Assembly (NCBI RefSeq): GCF_030269925.1
Contig: NC_085129.1
Location: 15,119,501 to 15,183,500, forward strand
Source: Bombyx mori
Lineage: Eukaryota; Arthropoda; Insecta; Lepidoptera; Bombycidae
Length of the DNA: 64,000 bases
Direction: 5' to 3'
Below are positions 23,853 to 36,268 of this stretch, piece after piece. How positions within the stretch are numbered: the stretch's first letter is position 1; each line of letters begins with the position of its first letter. Under the pieces are notes generated by a model. The model ran no database searches. It saw only the letters and a list, made by a program, of their open reading frames with translations, and had not been told where the DNA came from. A program made the position numbers and the translations under genes.

Positions 23853-24784
23853 CATGTGTTATAGTTTTCCGTCTTAAGTCTGGAGGTGGAAAGTGCATGG
23901 ATGTCATGGAGTCTGCCAATGAACGCCATTTAAAAAAAACACACGTTACATCAACGAAAAACTGAACCGAAAAAAAAAACAGATAATCTTTATTTGAAGA
24001 CACTAAATCGCTGAACCACGACACTTACTGAATTAGATTCACAAAAATTTCCATTTCCAATCGGGAATACACTTGAATTATCTTACACTAATTGAAGTTT
24101 GTGAGGCTTCGTATCAATCAGTAAGACCCGTGAGTTGCCGCGTCCAACATCCCGAGCACAAAATCTTTTATTAAGCGAGGGCGGCTAGCGCGTCAGATGG
24201 GCGGAATTAGCGCAGTGAACGGTCGTCTTTACTGCTGCTCCAGACAAGGAAAGGAAAATAACTACGGATCTTTCAGTTGTAACAATTCGGGGTTTTTTTT
24301 TTAACTGTGAATGTATGTGTGAAGTGTTACTTCTCTGTGTAAATTTTGCGTCGGTCCGAGTGACTAAGTTAGTAGAAGTGAAACTTTAAACAAATTATTG
24401 AGAGAAGTGCTTAATTTTTCATATGTTAAATTCGGGTGTGAGAGCCTTCTTTAGATATCATTGGCGATATGAATGAAAGTCTTATAATTCAAGATAAAAC
24501 TGTTGTTTTTGTGTTTAGGTGATTTTTGTGTAATATGTTTGGGTACTAGTGGATCCGGTTATGGGTAGCGACCATCGTGCTACATATTTTATTGGGAATA
24601 AATAATGCTTTGCGGTTTGAAGCTTTATTATAATTTATAATTTTAATTCAAATCACACGTGCTCTTTTCTCCGCAATTTAGTTAGTTCTCTGTACTATGA
24701 GAAGCAGATACCGATATGCATCTATTATATATATATCTATGCTTAAATACGTGTATATATATACACAAAACACCCAGATAAAAA

Positions 24785-24880
24785 GCAAACGAACCTGTTT
24801 ACCTGATGTGGAGTTGAACCCTTGATCTTCGATCCATGAATCAAGTGCGCTAACTACTACGCCACCGAGTCAATCAGTCA
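24785..24880 (-). mobile_element. tRNA-like sequence, probable SINE head
   Basis: On the minus strand TGGCGTAGTAGTTAGCGC resembles an A box and GGGTTCAACTCC a B box about 40 nt later. The 3' half cannot pair with the 5' GACTCGG, so it is not a functional tRNA gene. It resembles the Pol III head of a tRNA-derived SINE different from Bm1. Confidence 0.5.
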
Positions 24881-25804
24881 ATTGACACGCTTGTTGTCTG
24901 TGCGTCCCAGTGGCCCTAACACCAAAGGGTCTTGAGCTCTTTCCGATACCGAGATAATTTAGTTTACCCCATAAAATTAAATTAAGACGAGTCTAAAGCC
25001 TTGCCTTTTGTACGTTTTCAGAATTATATTCCAACAGTCTGTGGCCTTATGCCATCGAATAATATTTTTACACAAGGAGACACGTTGTCCATTTCCGCCG
25101 CTCTTAGTTTTCTAGAAACTCTTTATTATATTCGGGAACTAGCAGACAAGCTATTTCTTGCAATTAAGACTTCGAATTCTTAGGTGAGTGTGTGCATCTA
25201 GCTTGACATGGTGTGAGCCGTGTTTTCGTGTTGACCTGGGCACATACATATATGTCTAGCACCTCCCTAATCCGCAAACTTTTATATTAGTCATGTATCG
25301 GTCTGCTATTACTGAACCTCATTCTGTTTTCTGCATTATTTTCTTTATCTTCTTGTTGATGGCCTAGGTCTAGCACGGAAACCACCTTTTATGAGAAACA
25401 ACCTTCTATCCATTCGATAGAAGTTCGGAGTCTTTACAAAAAACAATATATTATTTAGTAGATTTCGTCTTGGATACGCTTGTTTTAGTGTTTTTTGGTA
25501 TCATAATCATAAATTGGAGCCATTGAAATTGTTCACCGATGGGTCAATGTTGATGTCACAAAAACCATTGATTCGAATGAAGAAGTTAAAACCTCTCAAA
25601 AAAGAAAACTAAATAAATCTCCTCGAGGCAATCAAGCGGTATTTTACAACTAAGGATCAGATGCGTGGTATGATCGCCTCGACAAAGTAACAAATAATAT
25701 CTTTTCACAATGAATTTCTCCTCGCAATACAAGGATAATGCTAAATTGTGCCTATTTACTTGAGAACAGAGCCGGAGGCGATATTATATTTGTTTTATAT
25801 CAGA

Positions 25805-25995
25805 TTTGGATACTTTCCGAGGGGTCTTGTGATTAACGACACGGACTACTGTATGATGGAGTCCGGATTCGATCTCTGATGGGTGTCAATGTATTTGTAA
25901 GCTATTTAAGCTATTTCCTGTTCGCGGACTCTTGGTGAACATGTTCTTGTAACGTATAGTGTCGTGAGTGCTAAAGGTAGATGAATGTGAAAAGT
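25805..25995 (+). mobile_element. Possible tRNA-derived SINE relic
   Basis: GGGGTCTTGTGATTAACGAC (A-box-like) and GTCCGGATTCGATCTC (B-box-like) are about 45 nt apart, followed by a non-tRNA body and a short A-rich stretch. Single copy in this window, so weakly supported. Confidence 0.35.
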
Positions 25996-26639
25996 ATAAA
26001 AAAAAGATATGTTAAATCTGGCCACGTTTAGCTGAGACTATCGCAAAATTAATATAAAATATATGAAAATATGAAATATATATGAAAATTACCGTTGATG
26101 ATACTATGCCAGAAATCTTTTCAGATCACTATAAAATTCCAGCTCAATTCTACATATATTATTATATATGTTAACCATTTACTAACGATGTTAAAAGCAT
26201 ATGCGACAGTTGTATTTAGGCTGCTTGCTTGTTAAGGAAACGTCAAAGTTTTATTTGAAAATGGAAAAATGGGTCGAGAGCAGAAGTGAATTTCGGGGGG
26301 CCTTAAGTTATCCTCGACCCCCCGTTAATATTTCTCGAGTGGGTACTGTAACAAGCAAATTATCTGAGGGGACCATCTGTGTCCCGTGCCGCCCGTGCTC
26401 CTAAACTTTTCCCCTATATAACCTTCGTACTAATCTAATTGAGATGTTCTAAAAAAAAATATTATTGAGTATTCATTGAATACTCAAACAAAATTATTAA
26501 AAAAAAAGTTAAACTATGAAGCCATTACAACTCAGTCAATTTTATGTCGATGCGGGTTTGATTATATTATAGCTTTGTGTAATATAAATAACTACAATAA
26601 ATAAAATTGGCTACTATAGAAAAGACAGTGTATCCATTT

Positions 26640-26970
26640 CGAGAAAGCGACACAAGAATCCTCTCATTGGGCCGCCAGTAACCACATTCCCGTTCCTGCA
26701 GACCGAATGGTAAATAGTCGACGTCGCCCAAAACACGTCATCTCGGATCCTCCCGATCCACTAACGGTGCTTTTAAGTACCTCAAGCATCGGTCATAGTT
26801 CACGTGGAACCCGTCGCTTGCGACGAAGGGTTCTGCCAGTAAATTAACTTGCAGACACAGCCCACCGAGTTTCTCGCCGGATTTTCTCAGTGGGTCGCAT
26901 TTCTGATCCGGTTGCTAGGGTTAGCAAAGACGTCAGGTTTGAGCCCCGTGAGCTCACCAATTAAAAAAAA
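26640..26970 (-). repeat. Interspersed repeat (GAGAAGATCC family)
   Basis: The segment 26800-26970 contains CGTCGCTTGCGACGAAGGG, GAGTTTCTCGCCGGATTTTC and CAGTGGGTCGC in reverse orientation to 47712-48000, ending in an A-run. 26640-26800 resembles the part seen at 37650-37830. Confidence 0.65.
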
Positions 26971-27414
26971 AGACAAAAAAAAAAATGCATCCTGTAAGTA
27001 CACTCGTTAGGTTTAAAAAAGTCCGTTAAATGACGGTATACTTTATACTAGTTATACTTGATCTTGACTAAAGTTTCATCATTATCAAAACCTTAAGAAA
27101 AAACAACACGCCATATCGTAGTCTTATGTTAGGAGATGTTTTCAACGGGCAGACATACAGCACTACAGTTTTACGATATGATTACTTTATAGTCATAAAC
27201 TGTTCGAAGTATTGATGTATGCAAATTTCATTTAGGTACAGATGTTTCAGTCGTTATAGAGAAAATGTGGTAAAAAGAGGCAATAATTTCCAATATTCTA
27301 CATAGTGCGTTGGTGTTGAAGACTTTTACGAGATTAGTTAAACGGTTTAATCGTGGCTCTGGTAGCTACTACATTAATTCAAGCTTTGGGCGGTAAAGAG
27401 ACAATTAATTAGTA

Positions 27415-27600
27415 AAAATATATTATTTTTGCTTAGATCGATAGATCAGTTCACGGCACACTTGGTGTTAAGTGGTTAACGGAGCCCATAGACATCTACA
27501 ACGTAAACGCCACCACCCACCTTGGGATATGAGTTCTAAGGTCTGTTTTTTTTTTACTGTACAACGGCTGCCCCTCCCTTCAAACCGAAACGCATTAGAT
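27415..27600 (-). mobile_element. Bm1 SINE, fragment
   Basis: TTGCTTAGATCGATAG through GTTCTAAGGTCTG to CCGAAACGCATTAG. A T-run replaces part of the centre. The copy stops before CTGCTTCACGG. Confidence 0.82.
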
Positions 27601-28257
27601 GGTTCATTAAATCACTGTTTCTAGATTATTGTTTTTAATGCAACAGCATGGTTAAAAAGGTTTTTTGAGAGATTATTGTGAGCTCCATTCATACGGGCAG
27701 GTCCCAAATTCCTGTCACGACTGAGTTATGTTAAAATCGAACGACTTCACTCAACATTAATTTAAGCTCTATTGCTATAGTACGAATGATCTACAGGCTC
27801 GCTTATTTAATACCGGTATGAAACAAATTCGCATTCAGCAATACGTCTTCCGGCATAAATTCATGTTTTATTGTATCAAACATTTGGAAGGTTGTATTAC
27901 GGTGTAAGAAGGCGTCGTAAAACGGCCCGGCATCCCCGTAGCGATTTTTATTACTATCGTCCGATATTGATATTTAACAACGCTCCGGGGATTCCTTTGT
28001 TTCCACTCTTGTAGGTAGTCGTGTGTCATGTTTTGTGATTGAACTGTACCGTAACGATGTTTGCTTTGTCTCGTCACGATTACTGCGATGTGTGGCTCGA
28101 TCGGAGTCGTTATATTAAAGGAACGAATGTTTATTTTGTATACAGCATTAGTAGGATGAAGACTTGTGTGGAATTTATGTGTGATCATAACGTACTTGTT
28201 GAATGTCAAAACTCTAGCACCAGTCTTGTCTAAACTTCGCTTGCAACAGCCAGGATA

Positions 28258-28385
28258 AATACTCTTCTTCTTCTTTCTCTCCAATTACCCTCTGCTGGGG
28301 TGTAGGACTCGAATCAAATCCTTCCATTTACATCGGTCTAGGGCATTCTGTTCTAGCTCCTCCCACGTCATGCTCAAGACGGCTT
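28258..28385 (-). repeat. Interspersed repeat related to 8181-8460
   Basis: Same CTTCTTCTTCTTTCTCTCC leader, CCCTCTGCTGGGGTGTAGG and TAGCTCCTCCCACGTCATG. Confidence 0.6.
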
Positions 28386-28639
28386 GTTGTAGGCTTTAAA
28401 TGTTCGTTTCCTAGCTGATTATATTAATAGATATCGAAGCGACGATACTATGATCTGTACTAAAAAGTAACGCCATTAGAACTAAGAATTGTGGAATTCG
28501 GAACACGAGATCTGACTCGTTTTTTATATGCAAATTGTACTATTCGTATCCTTCGTGCGTAGGGTCACCATGCCACAAATTATATACAGGACATTCTTTT
28601 CCCTTTTTTTAAATTTGGTTTAAACTTGGATATCACACT

Positions 28640-28745
28640 GTAAATACCACTACATACCCAGTTTGAGACATGACACGGAAGTCTCAATTTCATTGTTTAA
28701 TATCTACCCTATCCTTCGAACCAGATAGCAAAATAGCATCGCTTC
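28640..28745 (-). mobile_element. Decayed Bm1 central fragment
   Basis: GTAAATACCACTACATACCC, GAGACATGACACGGAAGTCTC and CCTATCCTTCGAACC line up with the Bm1 body with many substitutions. Confidence 0.45.
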
Positions 28746-29648
28746 AATATGGGCGAAATGTTTAACCTAAAACCACTATGAGGTCAGAATCTGGTCCTAC
28801 TTCAACGATTTGATTTGGTTTCAAAATACTCTTTCGGTAGTATCGGTGCTTGGTGCTCTTTCCGAATGTTCTTGAATTCCGAGCTCTTCATACTTCAACC
28901 TTTAAGCATGAGCATCGATAGATCGATTCTTTATTAAGGCGTATAAAATACGGAGCGTCAGAATACCGACTATTTTCGCAGTTTGATTATAGGTATTATT
29001 ATTTTATAGGTATAAAACTTTACAGACGTGTCATAGCGCGCGCACTTATAACATTTTTAATAAGTTAATAAAATTTATAAATAAGCTTTAAAAATTATTT
29101 TACCGTGAATTAAGCAATCATTTTGATATTTTTATAGCTAGTTTTTATACGGTACCTTTTTATAAAAATCCTTTAACAATTTCTACAAAATAGGTGAAGA
29201 AAATAAGCTCAGCACTATTAATATATTTTTATTAAGTGTAGAATTCTTTGTCCCAAGTGAATAAATACGACATGGTGTCCTTACAATTATGAGTTTAGTT
29301 GAAACGTGCTGAAAATATAAGTTCTTTTTTTTGTAAATTCAGTTACACGATGAGAGAAATGTTTTTATTTGCAAGAGTTAAAATGTTCTACGAACTCACA
29401 GCTCTTTTTTAGGCAGATACGACCCACGTGGCTTAATATGGTCAGACAGCTCCCACAGATATGAGGTCATTTCTGATATATTTTATCGACTGTCCTACTC
29501 ATTGAATAAATAACTGTTTTGCGGCACGAATAATGAGATATATAAATTCTAGCACTTTTGACTAGCTTCTAGGCTTAAAATATGTTCTATTTGATTTTTA
29601 ATACAAAATGACATTCCATCAAAAATTCCCTACCCATTCTTTACACCT

Positions 29649-29898
29649 TTACTGGAGGTAGGATCTCTTGTGAGTCCGCGTGGGTAGGTACCACCACCCT
29701 GCCTATTTCTGCCGTGAAGCAGTAATGCGTTTCGGTTTGAAGGGTGGGGCAGCCGTTGTAACTATACTGAGACCTTAGAACCCGTATCTCAAGGTGGGTG
29801 GCGCATTTACGTTGTAGATGTCTATGGGCCCCAGTAACCACTTAACACCAGGTGGGCTGTGAGCTCGTCCACCCATCTCAGCAATAAATAAATAAAAC
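29649..29898 (+). mobile_element. Bm1 SINE, head-less short form
   Basis: Starts TTTACTGGAGGTAGG, has a complete body, and ends CACCCATCTCAGCAATAAATAAATAAAA. Well preserved. Confidence 0.92.
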
Positions 29899-30281
29899 AT
29901 TTCGCTGGTAGCCTAGGAGTATTCCTGTTCCTCCTACGCTGTGACTGGTAACACTCTTCATAGAATTCGGCCGTTAGCTCACCATGGGCACGCTAATTAT
30001 CTATAGAAGTCTGTATTTATCGCCTGGATTTAAATCCCAGACCTAACTAATCGCGACTAAACCGTCGCGTCTTATTCATTAGTCCACGGATATTTTGTCG
30101 CTCCAACGGGTGAAACCTTTGAGACGTGTCACGTACTTAATGTGTTTTTGTAAAAGTGACGTTAAGCGTGCAAGTACGTGCGCTGTCAGAGCTTGCAACC
30201 AACCAGTTCCTCGTTATTGTTATCAAACGTTTCGAGAAATGGATAACTGTTTACTATATGTAAGGCTTGTGGCGATTATGA

Positions 30282-30396
30282 AACGGTAGGCAGCCGCTTG
30301 GCTCTGCTCCTAGCATTGTTGACGTCCATGATCGATAACCACTCACCATGAGGTGGGCCACATGCCTAACTGCCTACAAGGGCAATAAGAAAAATC
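30282..30396 (+). mobile_element. LINE 3' tail, fragment
   Basis: GGTAGGCAGCCGCTTGGCTC through CTCACCATGAGGTGGGCC to CTACAAGGGCAATAAG. About 115 bp of the 3' end only. Confidence 0.8.
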
Positions 30397-30424
30397 TTTT
30401 GAGAGGCACATGGCTGTTCCTACC

Positions 30425-30565
30425 CGGGCAACTTCACAATGCGTCCCATCACCAGTAACTAGGCGGGCAGTTTCGAACCTATGATGTCACGGGGCGACAC
30501 CTACACGCTGTGACCACTTAATACAAGGTAGATCGAGAGCTAGTCTCATCTATTGTAAAAAATAA
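30425..30565 (+). repeat. Old Bm1-like repeat relic
   Basis: CCTACCCGGGCAACTTCACAATGCGTCC, ACCAGTAAC, then ACCACTTAATACAAGG and AAAAAATAAA suggest a related but rearranged SINE-like repeat. Low certainty. Confidence 0.3.
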
Positions 30566-31075
30566 AGTCTAAAAATTCCTAGAAAGGATTTGTTAATTGC
30601 CTATTTTATGTATAGCTTTATCTTTATTTTAATATAAGATAGTTAGGTTAATTTAACGCGCAGCGCGGGTATGTTATCTGGTATATTATTAAAGTTGATA
30701 TTGTAGTGCTATACAGTAAGCTTTAACTAACCGGACTTGTGAGATACGCGCGCCGAAGCAAGTAACCGAGCTGTTTATATTTCAAGATAATGCTAAGTAG
30801 CGCGTTGAGAGCGCGATTTGCAGTTTCTCCCTCTCTTAATCGTAATTAATTAGGGATCATAATATTGTGACTCCCCTTAAGCAGATACAGCAGCCCAACA
30901 TGGAAAGTGAAGTCAAAGTATTTATTTTTATTGCACTGCATTAGTGAACAGGCTAACAGGGCGCCTGTTGTTAAATTTTTATCAGAATATATACACGGAT
31001 ATGTGACTACCGCCATTCACCCCCCGAAACTTGAGTTTAAAGTCTTAGTTGTAATCCCACTCTTCAAAACGGAGC

Positions 31076-31312
31076 GGTTTTTTTTATTGCTTAGATGGGT
31101 GGACGAGCTCACAGCCCACCTGGTTAAGTGGTTACTGGAGCCCATAGACATCTACAACGTAAATGCGCCACCCACCTTGAGATATAAGTTCTAAGGTCTC
31201 AGTATAATTACAACGGCTGCCCCACCCTTCAAACCGAAACGCATTACTGCTTCACGGCAGAAATAGGCAGGATGGTGGTACCTACCCCGGTCACAATACT
31301 CCCTGCCACCAA
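31076..31312 (-). mobile_element. Bm1 SINE, head-less short form
   Basis: TTTTATTGCTTAGATGGG to CTACCCCGG...CTGCCACCA. The GTG of GGTGTTAAG is lost. It ends near the shared boundary but with substitutions. Confidence 0.88.
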
Positions 31313-31885
31313 ATTCGAATATTGTGGATGACAAACCCAAAGCGTCCAAAAAGAAAAATTCCAAAGCTTACAGTTCAAAGCTCGCATGAAACTTTCTGTG
31401 AACGAAACCTCAGAACACTAACAAGGTAAAAGTGTAGTTACTTTTTGTTAAAATACATTTCGCGCGCTGCCTTTGAGTCCGAGCTCGCGATAAATGAATG
31501 AAGACCTCCGCTGAAAGCTCTGCGATATTAGCTTTAAATTACTTTCAAATTAAATTTCATTTTGTTAAACTAGAAATTCAATTTTATTTCTGTCGCGAGA
31601 GCTGGGTGGTTGGTTGGAAATAAATTCATTTCACTACAGCAGTTCCATTGATGGGTTGTAGTAAAATAGAAATGAAAAGAAGTCTTTCTACTACGCCCGT
31701 TAACGGATTTAATTATAACTAAGTATTTGAATTTTGAAACTATTACGTGATAACTATTGAGTTTCTCTAACAACTGGAAATTAGATTTCTTGAAATGCTC
31801 TTTAATGTGATTTATGACTTGCTGTTATAGAGGACACGGATGTACCCAGATTACTTATAAAATCAAAATTTTAATTGTTTAATTA

Positions 31886-32301
31886 TTTATATATTAATAC
31901 GTGAAGCAAAAACTTTGTATCCCTTTTTATGAAAATGGCGCGGACGAAGGAGTATGAAATTTTCCACACTTATAGAGAATATAGAGAAGAAGTGCACAAT
32001 GCCAATATTTTTTTAAAATAATGTGTAAAAGATACATTAAATCAATAAAGAAAACATTACACACACTACATACCATGTATTTGACGCACACACGCATGCA
32101 TACTATTTATTGTCAAACTTTTGTTCTTGACGTCTGTGGTCAAATTGAGAATAGATTAAATATTGTTTGTCTTTATTAATATTTTTTTATAGAGTAGCCT
32201 TGGCGAAATTTGTGAGAAGTATAAAATACAAACATAATAGTGTACAAACTTACAATTCCAATTAATTACAGTCGAATTTCGACTACTGCGGGACCTCTAG
32301 T
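31886..32301 (+). mobile_element. Non-autonomous Helitron, family A (full length)
   Basis: Close match to 3284-3700 over its whole length. The 5' terminus has mutated to TTTATATATTAATACG; the 3' end is GGGACCTCTAGT before T. 416 bp, non-coding. Confidence 0.85.
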
Positions 32302-32719
32302 AATAATTAAATCAAACATTTCGTAATTATAAACGCCATTTTCGTGCTAAATTACGGGTGCGTGCGAGAGGACATTTTGCTAGTTACTTAAACAGCGAAC
32401 AAGACTGCCGCATACAACGTAATAGTATGTCACTTGGACGCGGGTATCCCAAAAGAGATTTGGACTCTGGTCCAAAAAACAACTCCAAAAGAAAAAAGTA
32501 TACATCTCAATTGCAAGTCGTACTAAAAAAAACCTAGAAATCCTGCTCAGGATATTAAGCCAAAGTAATCAAAGTATCATCTTTTATTTATTATATATTA
32601 ACATATTTGTATGTATGTACGTGTACACATTTTTAAATCGTCGGACATCTTGACAATTGTAGAATTTATAAATATAGAAAGATAAATAAATAAATATCAA
32701 GCTTATAAAGGACCCTTAG

Positions 32720-32768
32720 TTTCTTTTCTACGTAAAACAGAATTTCAGTGTTTTACGTAGAAAAGAAA
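32720..32768. repeat. 20-bp perfect hairpin, 9-nt loop
   Basis: Arms TTTCTTTTCTACGTAAAACA (32720-32739) and its exact complement (32749-32768) flank GAATTTCAG. It could be a MITE end-to-end remnant, a foldback, or a small-RNA-type hairpin. No annotated element surrounds it. Confidence 0.9.
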
Positions 32769-33092
32769 TGGTTAACGTTGTACTGCAATTTGTTTTACGG
32801 TTTCCATGACTTTATGGCTGAACTTAGTGTAGCTACTTTTGACCATGTCACTATCAATACCAATACGAAGTTACCAATCACCAAATTATGACTAGAAAAA
32901 CTAATATGGTACGTGTTCTGTCTCGACCGAAAGATGTTTATAAAATTTAATTTTTGGCAAATTTTAAACTATTTATTTCGACTGATAACATCGCAGTTAC
33001 TAACTGTTAATGAAATGACGTCATGCGGGTAATTGCAGTGATTACATTTAACAGAGCGTCGATTATAGAGTCACGGCTTCCGGCTCGAGTCG

Positions 33093-33150
33093 CGGATCTG
33101 ATGTCATGTCTGCGGGCTCCGGTAACCACTTAACGCTAGTTGGATTTGTG
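33093..33150 (+). mobile_element. Decayed Bm1 3' fragment
   Basis: GTCTGCGGGCTCCGGTAACC and ACTTAACGCTAGTTGG match the Bm1 3' region; the rest is lost. Confidence 0.45.
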
Positions 33151-33356
33151 CCAGCTAATGTGATTTAATAATAGTTTAATCAATTGGCAGAATCGTCTCA
33201 AAAAACCATTTAACTATGCAACTCATATATTTGACCATGCATTAAGGAAAGACCCTAGTTTATGTTATATAATTGTGTACATGATCATCGCCCCGAAAGG
33301 CAACCGAAATTCCTTAGTTTTATTAAATCTGATCGTTGATCTCAATAACTTTTTAA

Positions 33357-33622
33357 TCTATATATATAAAAATGAATTGCCGTTCGTTAGTCTCGCTAAA
33401 ACTCGAGAACAGCTGGACCGATTTGGCTAATTTTGGTCTTGAATTATTTGTAGAATTCCAGAGAAGGTTTAAAAGGTAGATAAATATGAAAATGCTCGGA
33501 ATTAAATAAAAATAACAGTTTTCCGGACGGATTCCTTTTGTTTGTTTTAAGTTTATTTTATACAAAACCTAGGTCTTTTATATATCGATTGAGGCACTAC
33601 GAAGTGTGCCGGGTCAGCTAGT
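33357..33622 (+). mobile_element. Non-autonomous Helitron, family B
   Basis: TCTATATATATAAAAATG start after A; GGGTCAGCTAGT end. 266 bp, lacking about 25 bp internally relative to 19448-19739 (the GATGTGTTCCCCGTC part). Confidence 0.88.
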
Positions 33623-33859
33623 CAATTATAAACCTTTGTGAAAGAATAAATTGAAAATGCAAAAAACGAACGACAATAATATAAATTTGAATGTTTTAGA
33701 AAAGCAATTACGGATTCGATTCTCGCTAAAGCTCGTTTTAAAGTTTTCCTCGAACGTCGCTCCAGCGAATACAAATTTAGTTCCCTCTTCGATTCGACTA
33801 TAGGATTTAACTCTGTTTACTTGCTCTGTAAACTTTACATTGTCAATTGACTGTGTAAT

Positions 33860-33985
33860 ATTATATTTATACGTGAAGTAAAAACTTTGTATCCCTTTTC
33901 ACTAAAATTCCGCGGACGGAGGAGTATGAAATTTCCTACACTTATAGACAATATAAAGAGGGAGTGCAGAATGCTAATTTTTATT
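33860..33985 (+). mobile_element. Helitron family A, 5' part only
   Basis: TTTATACGTGAAGTAAAAAC through GGACGGAGGAGTATGAAATT to about GCAGAATGCTAATTTTT, then replaced by an AT repeat (34000-34070). The 3' half is absent. Confidence 0.78.
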
Positions 33986-34130
33986 TTATATATTATTATG
34001 TTATTTTATATTTTTATTTATATTATATTATATTATATATATATATATATATATTTTTATATTATAATTTGGCTAAATATCACAATATTTCACTTAAGGA
34101 ATTGATTAACGTCTAAATGTATATGTACAT

Positions 34131-34253
34131 AGGTAGGCAGCGGCTTGGCTCTGCCCCTGGCATTGCTGAAGTCCATGGGCGACGGTAACCACTCACCATC
34201 AGGTGGGCCGTATGCCCGTCTGCCTACAAAGGCAACAAAAAAAAAAAAAAAAA
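34131..34253 (+). mobile_element. LINE 3' tail, young-looking fragment
   Basis: GGTAGGCAGCGGCTTGGCTC through GGTGGGCCGTATGCC to GCCTACAAAGGCAAC and an A18-type tail. The sequence matches the family consensus closely and the poly-A is intact. Confidence 0.87.
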
Positions 34254-34552
34254 CATATGTCTACACAACAAACACGCTCTAAAAGCTTATCTTAATTGTC
34301 ATTAAAGTTAATACTCTAATCTAATACGAATTGTTTGCAATGTAACCCGTTCGATCGATGATCGTCCCTTCGTACAAGGAGACACTACTATCACATTCAT
34401 CTGCCACGCTGTCAAATCATTTAACCTTGTTAATGACACGTTCATAATTAATCTTACTGCCAGTAAGTTTATGTATGTGCTTGTAATTAGTTGAGCGAAT
34501 GAATTTCTTATATCATTTACACGATAGCTTACTGATAATGGAGCGTAATGTG

Positions 34553-34672
34553 AGCCCCTACTGGTAGGTATCACCATTCTCCCGGTTCTTACCATGAATA
34601 AAGTCATACATGCAAACAGTCTTTGGAAATCACTTAACACTAGGCGAACCGCGAAGTCGTCGAACTTTTAAT
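34553..34672 (+). mobile_element. Decayed Bm1 with internal deletion
   Basis: CCCCTACTGGTAGGTATCACC joins CGGTTCTTACCATGAA, then CACTTAACACTAGGCG and AAGTCGTCGAAC. Only the outline survives. Confidence 0.5.
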
Positions 34673-34739
34673 TTTTCAAATATTTCTACTGTTGTTCTAA
34701 AGGTTATCATTACTCTGGTACCATAAAGGTTTAACGCAA

Positions 34740-34907
34740 CTTTCTTTTTTCTCTACCCGTTCGCTGATAGCTTAAGAGGCTAGTCCAGCTACGGGTAGGT
34801 TGAACCTGAGAAAATTTGCTAATACTAGCGGAAGCAAGAGTCTACCACCGGATCGGAATCGCGATCCACTGAGAAGATCCGGCGAGAAACTCAGTGGGCT
34901 AACGCAA
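34740..34907 (+). repeat. Interspersed repeat (GAGAAGATCC family)
   Basis: GCTGATAGCTTAAGAGGC, then CTACCACCGGATCGGAA and TGAGAAGATCCGGCGAG with AAACTCAGTGGGC match 47712-47920. Confidence 0.72.
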
Positions 34908-35384
34908 CTATACCATTATAGGTTGTTGATTATAACCGGTGAATCACATATAGAATGAAAACTAAAAACTTAAAACTAAAGTGTGACGTGCTCAGCGTGG
35001 AACCGAGCCACGGACGCGATTATAATTTCCCGAGGGACCCGAAGTTTCCTTCCTCGATCGAGGTATAAACCTAGTTCGGTTGGCTGCGACCACGCCAAAC
35101 AAAAAGTAACCCCAAACATTATATTTGCAAAACGAACTTTGAACTCAAGATAAACAGTAATGTATTCAAACTTGGTTACTTTCGAAAGGCCTAGAGGGAC
35201 TTATGCTTTATAGAACTACTAGATGATGATTTTTTTTGATAACGCCATCTTGTTGTGTCTTTAAAGCGGTTAGTTGCCCTCAATTAAGAAAAATAGTATT
35301 ATTACTCGCCAATAGATGTCGGGAAGAGTTGATTATTGAAAACACGAATAAAACAACATTTTCTGAAAAGAAATCGTAGCCAGA

Positions 35385-35515
35385 TCGATTTATCGCCCCC
35401 GAAATCCCCTGTATACTAAAATTTATGAAAATCGTTGGAGCCGTTTTCGAGATTCAGATTATATACATATATATTAATATACAAGAATTGCTCGTTTAAA
35501 GGTATAAGATAATGT
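35385..35515 (+). repeat. Unclassified dispersed repeat
   Basis: CGATTTATCGCCCCCGAAA, GAAAATCGTTGGAGCCG, an AT-rich stretch, then CAAGAATTGCTCGTTTAAAG. I associate this pattern with a common lepidopteran repeat, but it is single-copy in this window. Confidence 0.4.
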
Positions 35516-36129
35516 GAACGAATATAGCTTTAAATGCATTTCCCGGACGCTTGTTTCCCCGTACTGCCTTATAGTCAATAGCTGTGAACGCAATTTTATG
35601 CTCAACGTGATGGGTAGTGCGGCTGGACGCGCCCAACTTTATGCAATCTAGTTTCGTTTTAAAATCATCCCTATAGCTACGAGAAAAAATATGGAACTTC
35701 TTTGTTTAACGCTGCGTTGCACTTAAGTCTTCATAGAGGTGCAGTGGTTTTTTTTTAAAAGAACCATACGCTTCGATGACCAGATTTAACAAGTTTCTTT
35801 TTTAAAATGGATTACTGCTCCCTAAAAACTTGGACGTTTTAGGCATCAATCTGTAATTAAAATATTAGGCTATTTTCGAAAGTAACAAAGCTGTTAACGG
35901 TTCGGAAGAATCAGCACTAAAGGCAAAAGATACGTACCTGTTAGCGCGAAAATCGAAAGGATCTCGCGAATGTACCAGACAAACTGACATTTGACGCACT
36001 TCGGCCTTTTACAGTCAAAACGTGAGGTTTTACACATACGACTTCTTTTTTATAACCAACGACACGATTTTCGCGACTACGTTTGAATATTAACATCTGT
36101 ACCAGATTGCGAACCGTGAGCAAAAAGTT

Positions 36130-36268
36130 TTATTTTTTATTTTTATTGCTTAGTAGGTTGAACGAGCTCACAGCCCACCTGGTGTTAAGTTGGTTACTGG
36201 ATCCCATAGACATCTACAACCTAAATGCCGCCACCCACCTTGAGGTATAAGTTCTAAGGTCTTAGTAG
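36130..36268 (-). mobile_element. Bm1 SINE, 3' fragment
   Basis: TTTTTATTGCTTAGTAGG through GACATCTACAACC to TAAGTTCTAAGGTCTTAG. Tail-proximal third only. Confidence 0.82.

Larger units (their letters stand above)
19945..24784. other. Unassigned stretches, 19.9-24.8 kb
   Basis: The gaps 19945-20828, 21080-21724, 21961-23711 and 23853-24784 hold no recognisable coding sequence. 24130-24275 is modestly richer in CpG and precedes a TTTCAGTTG initiator-like motif at about 24270. A non-coding first exon there cannot be excluded. Confidence 0.4.
24881..31075. other. Unassigned stretches, 24.9-31 kb
   Basis: The gaps 24881-25804, 25996-26639, 26971-27414, 27601-28257, 28746-29648, 29899-30281 and 30566-31075 hold no recognisable gene. 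30907-31065 faintly resembles an old Bm1-like repeat into which the Bm1 at 31076 inserted. Confidence 0.4.

Noticed and set aside
24785..24880. Functional tRNA gene
   Set aside because: A- and B-box-like words are present, but the 5' and 3' ends do not pair as an acceptor stem.
27868..28284. 138-codon minus-strand open frame
   Set aside because: No recognisable domain, no splice or promoter context, overlaps a dispersed repeat at its start, and composition is like the surrounding DNA.
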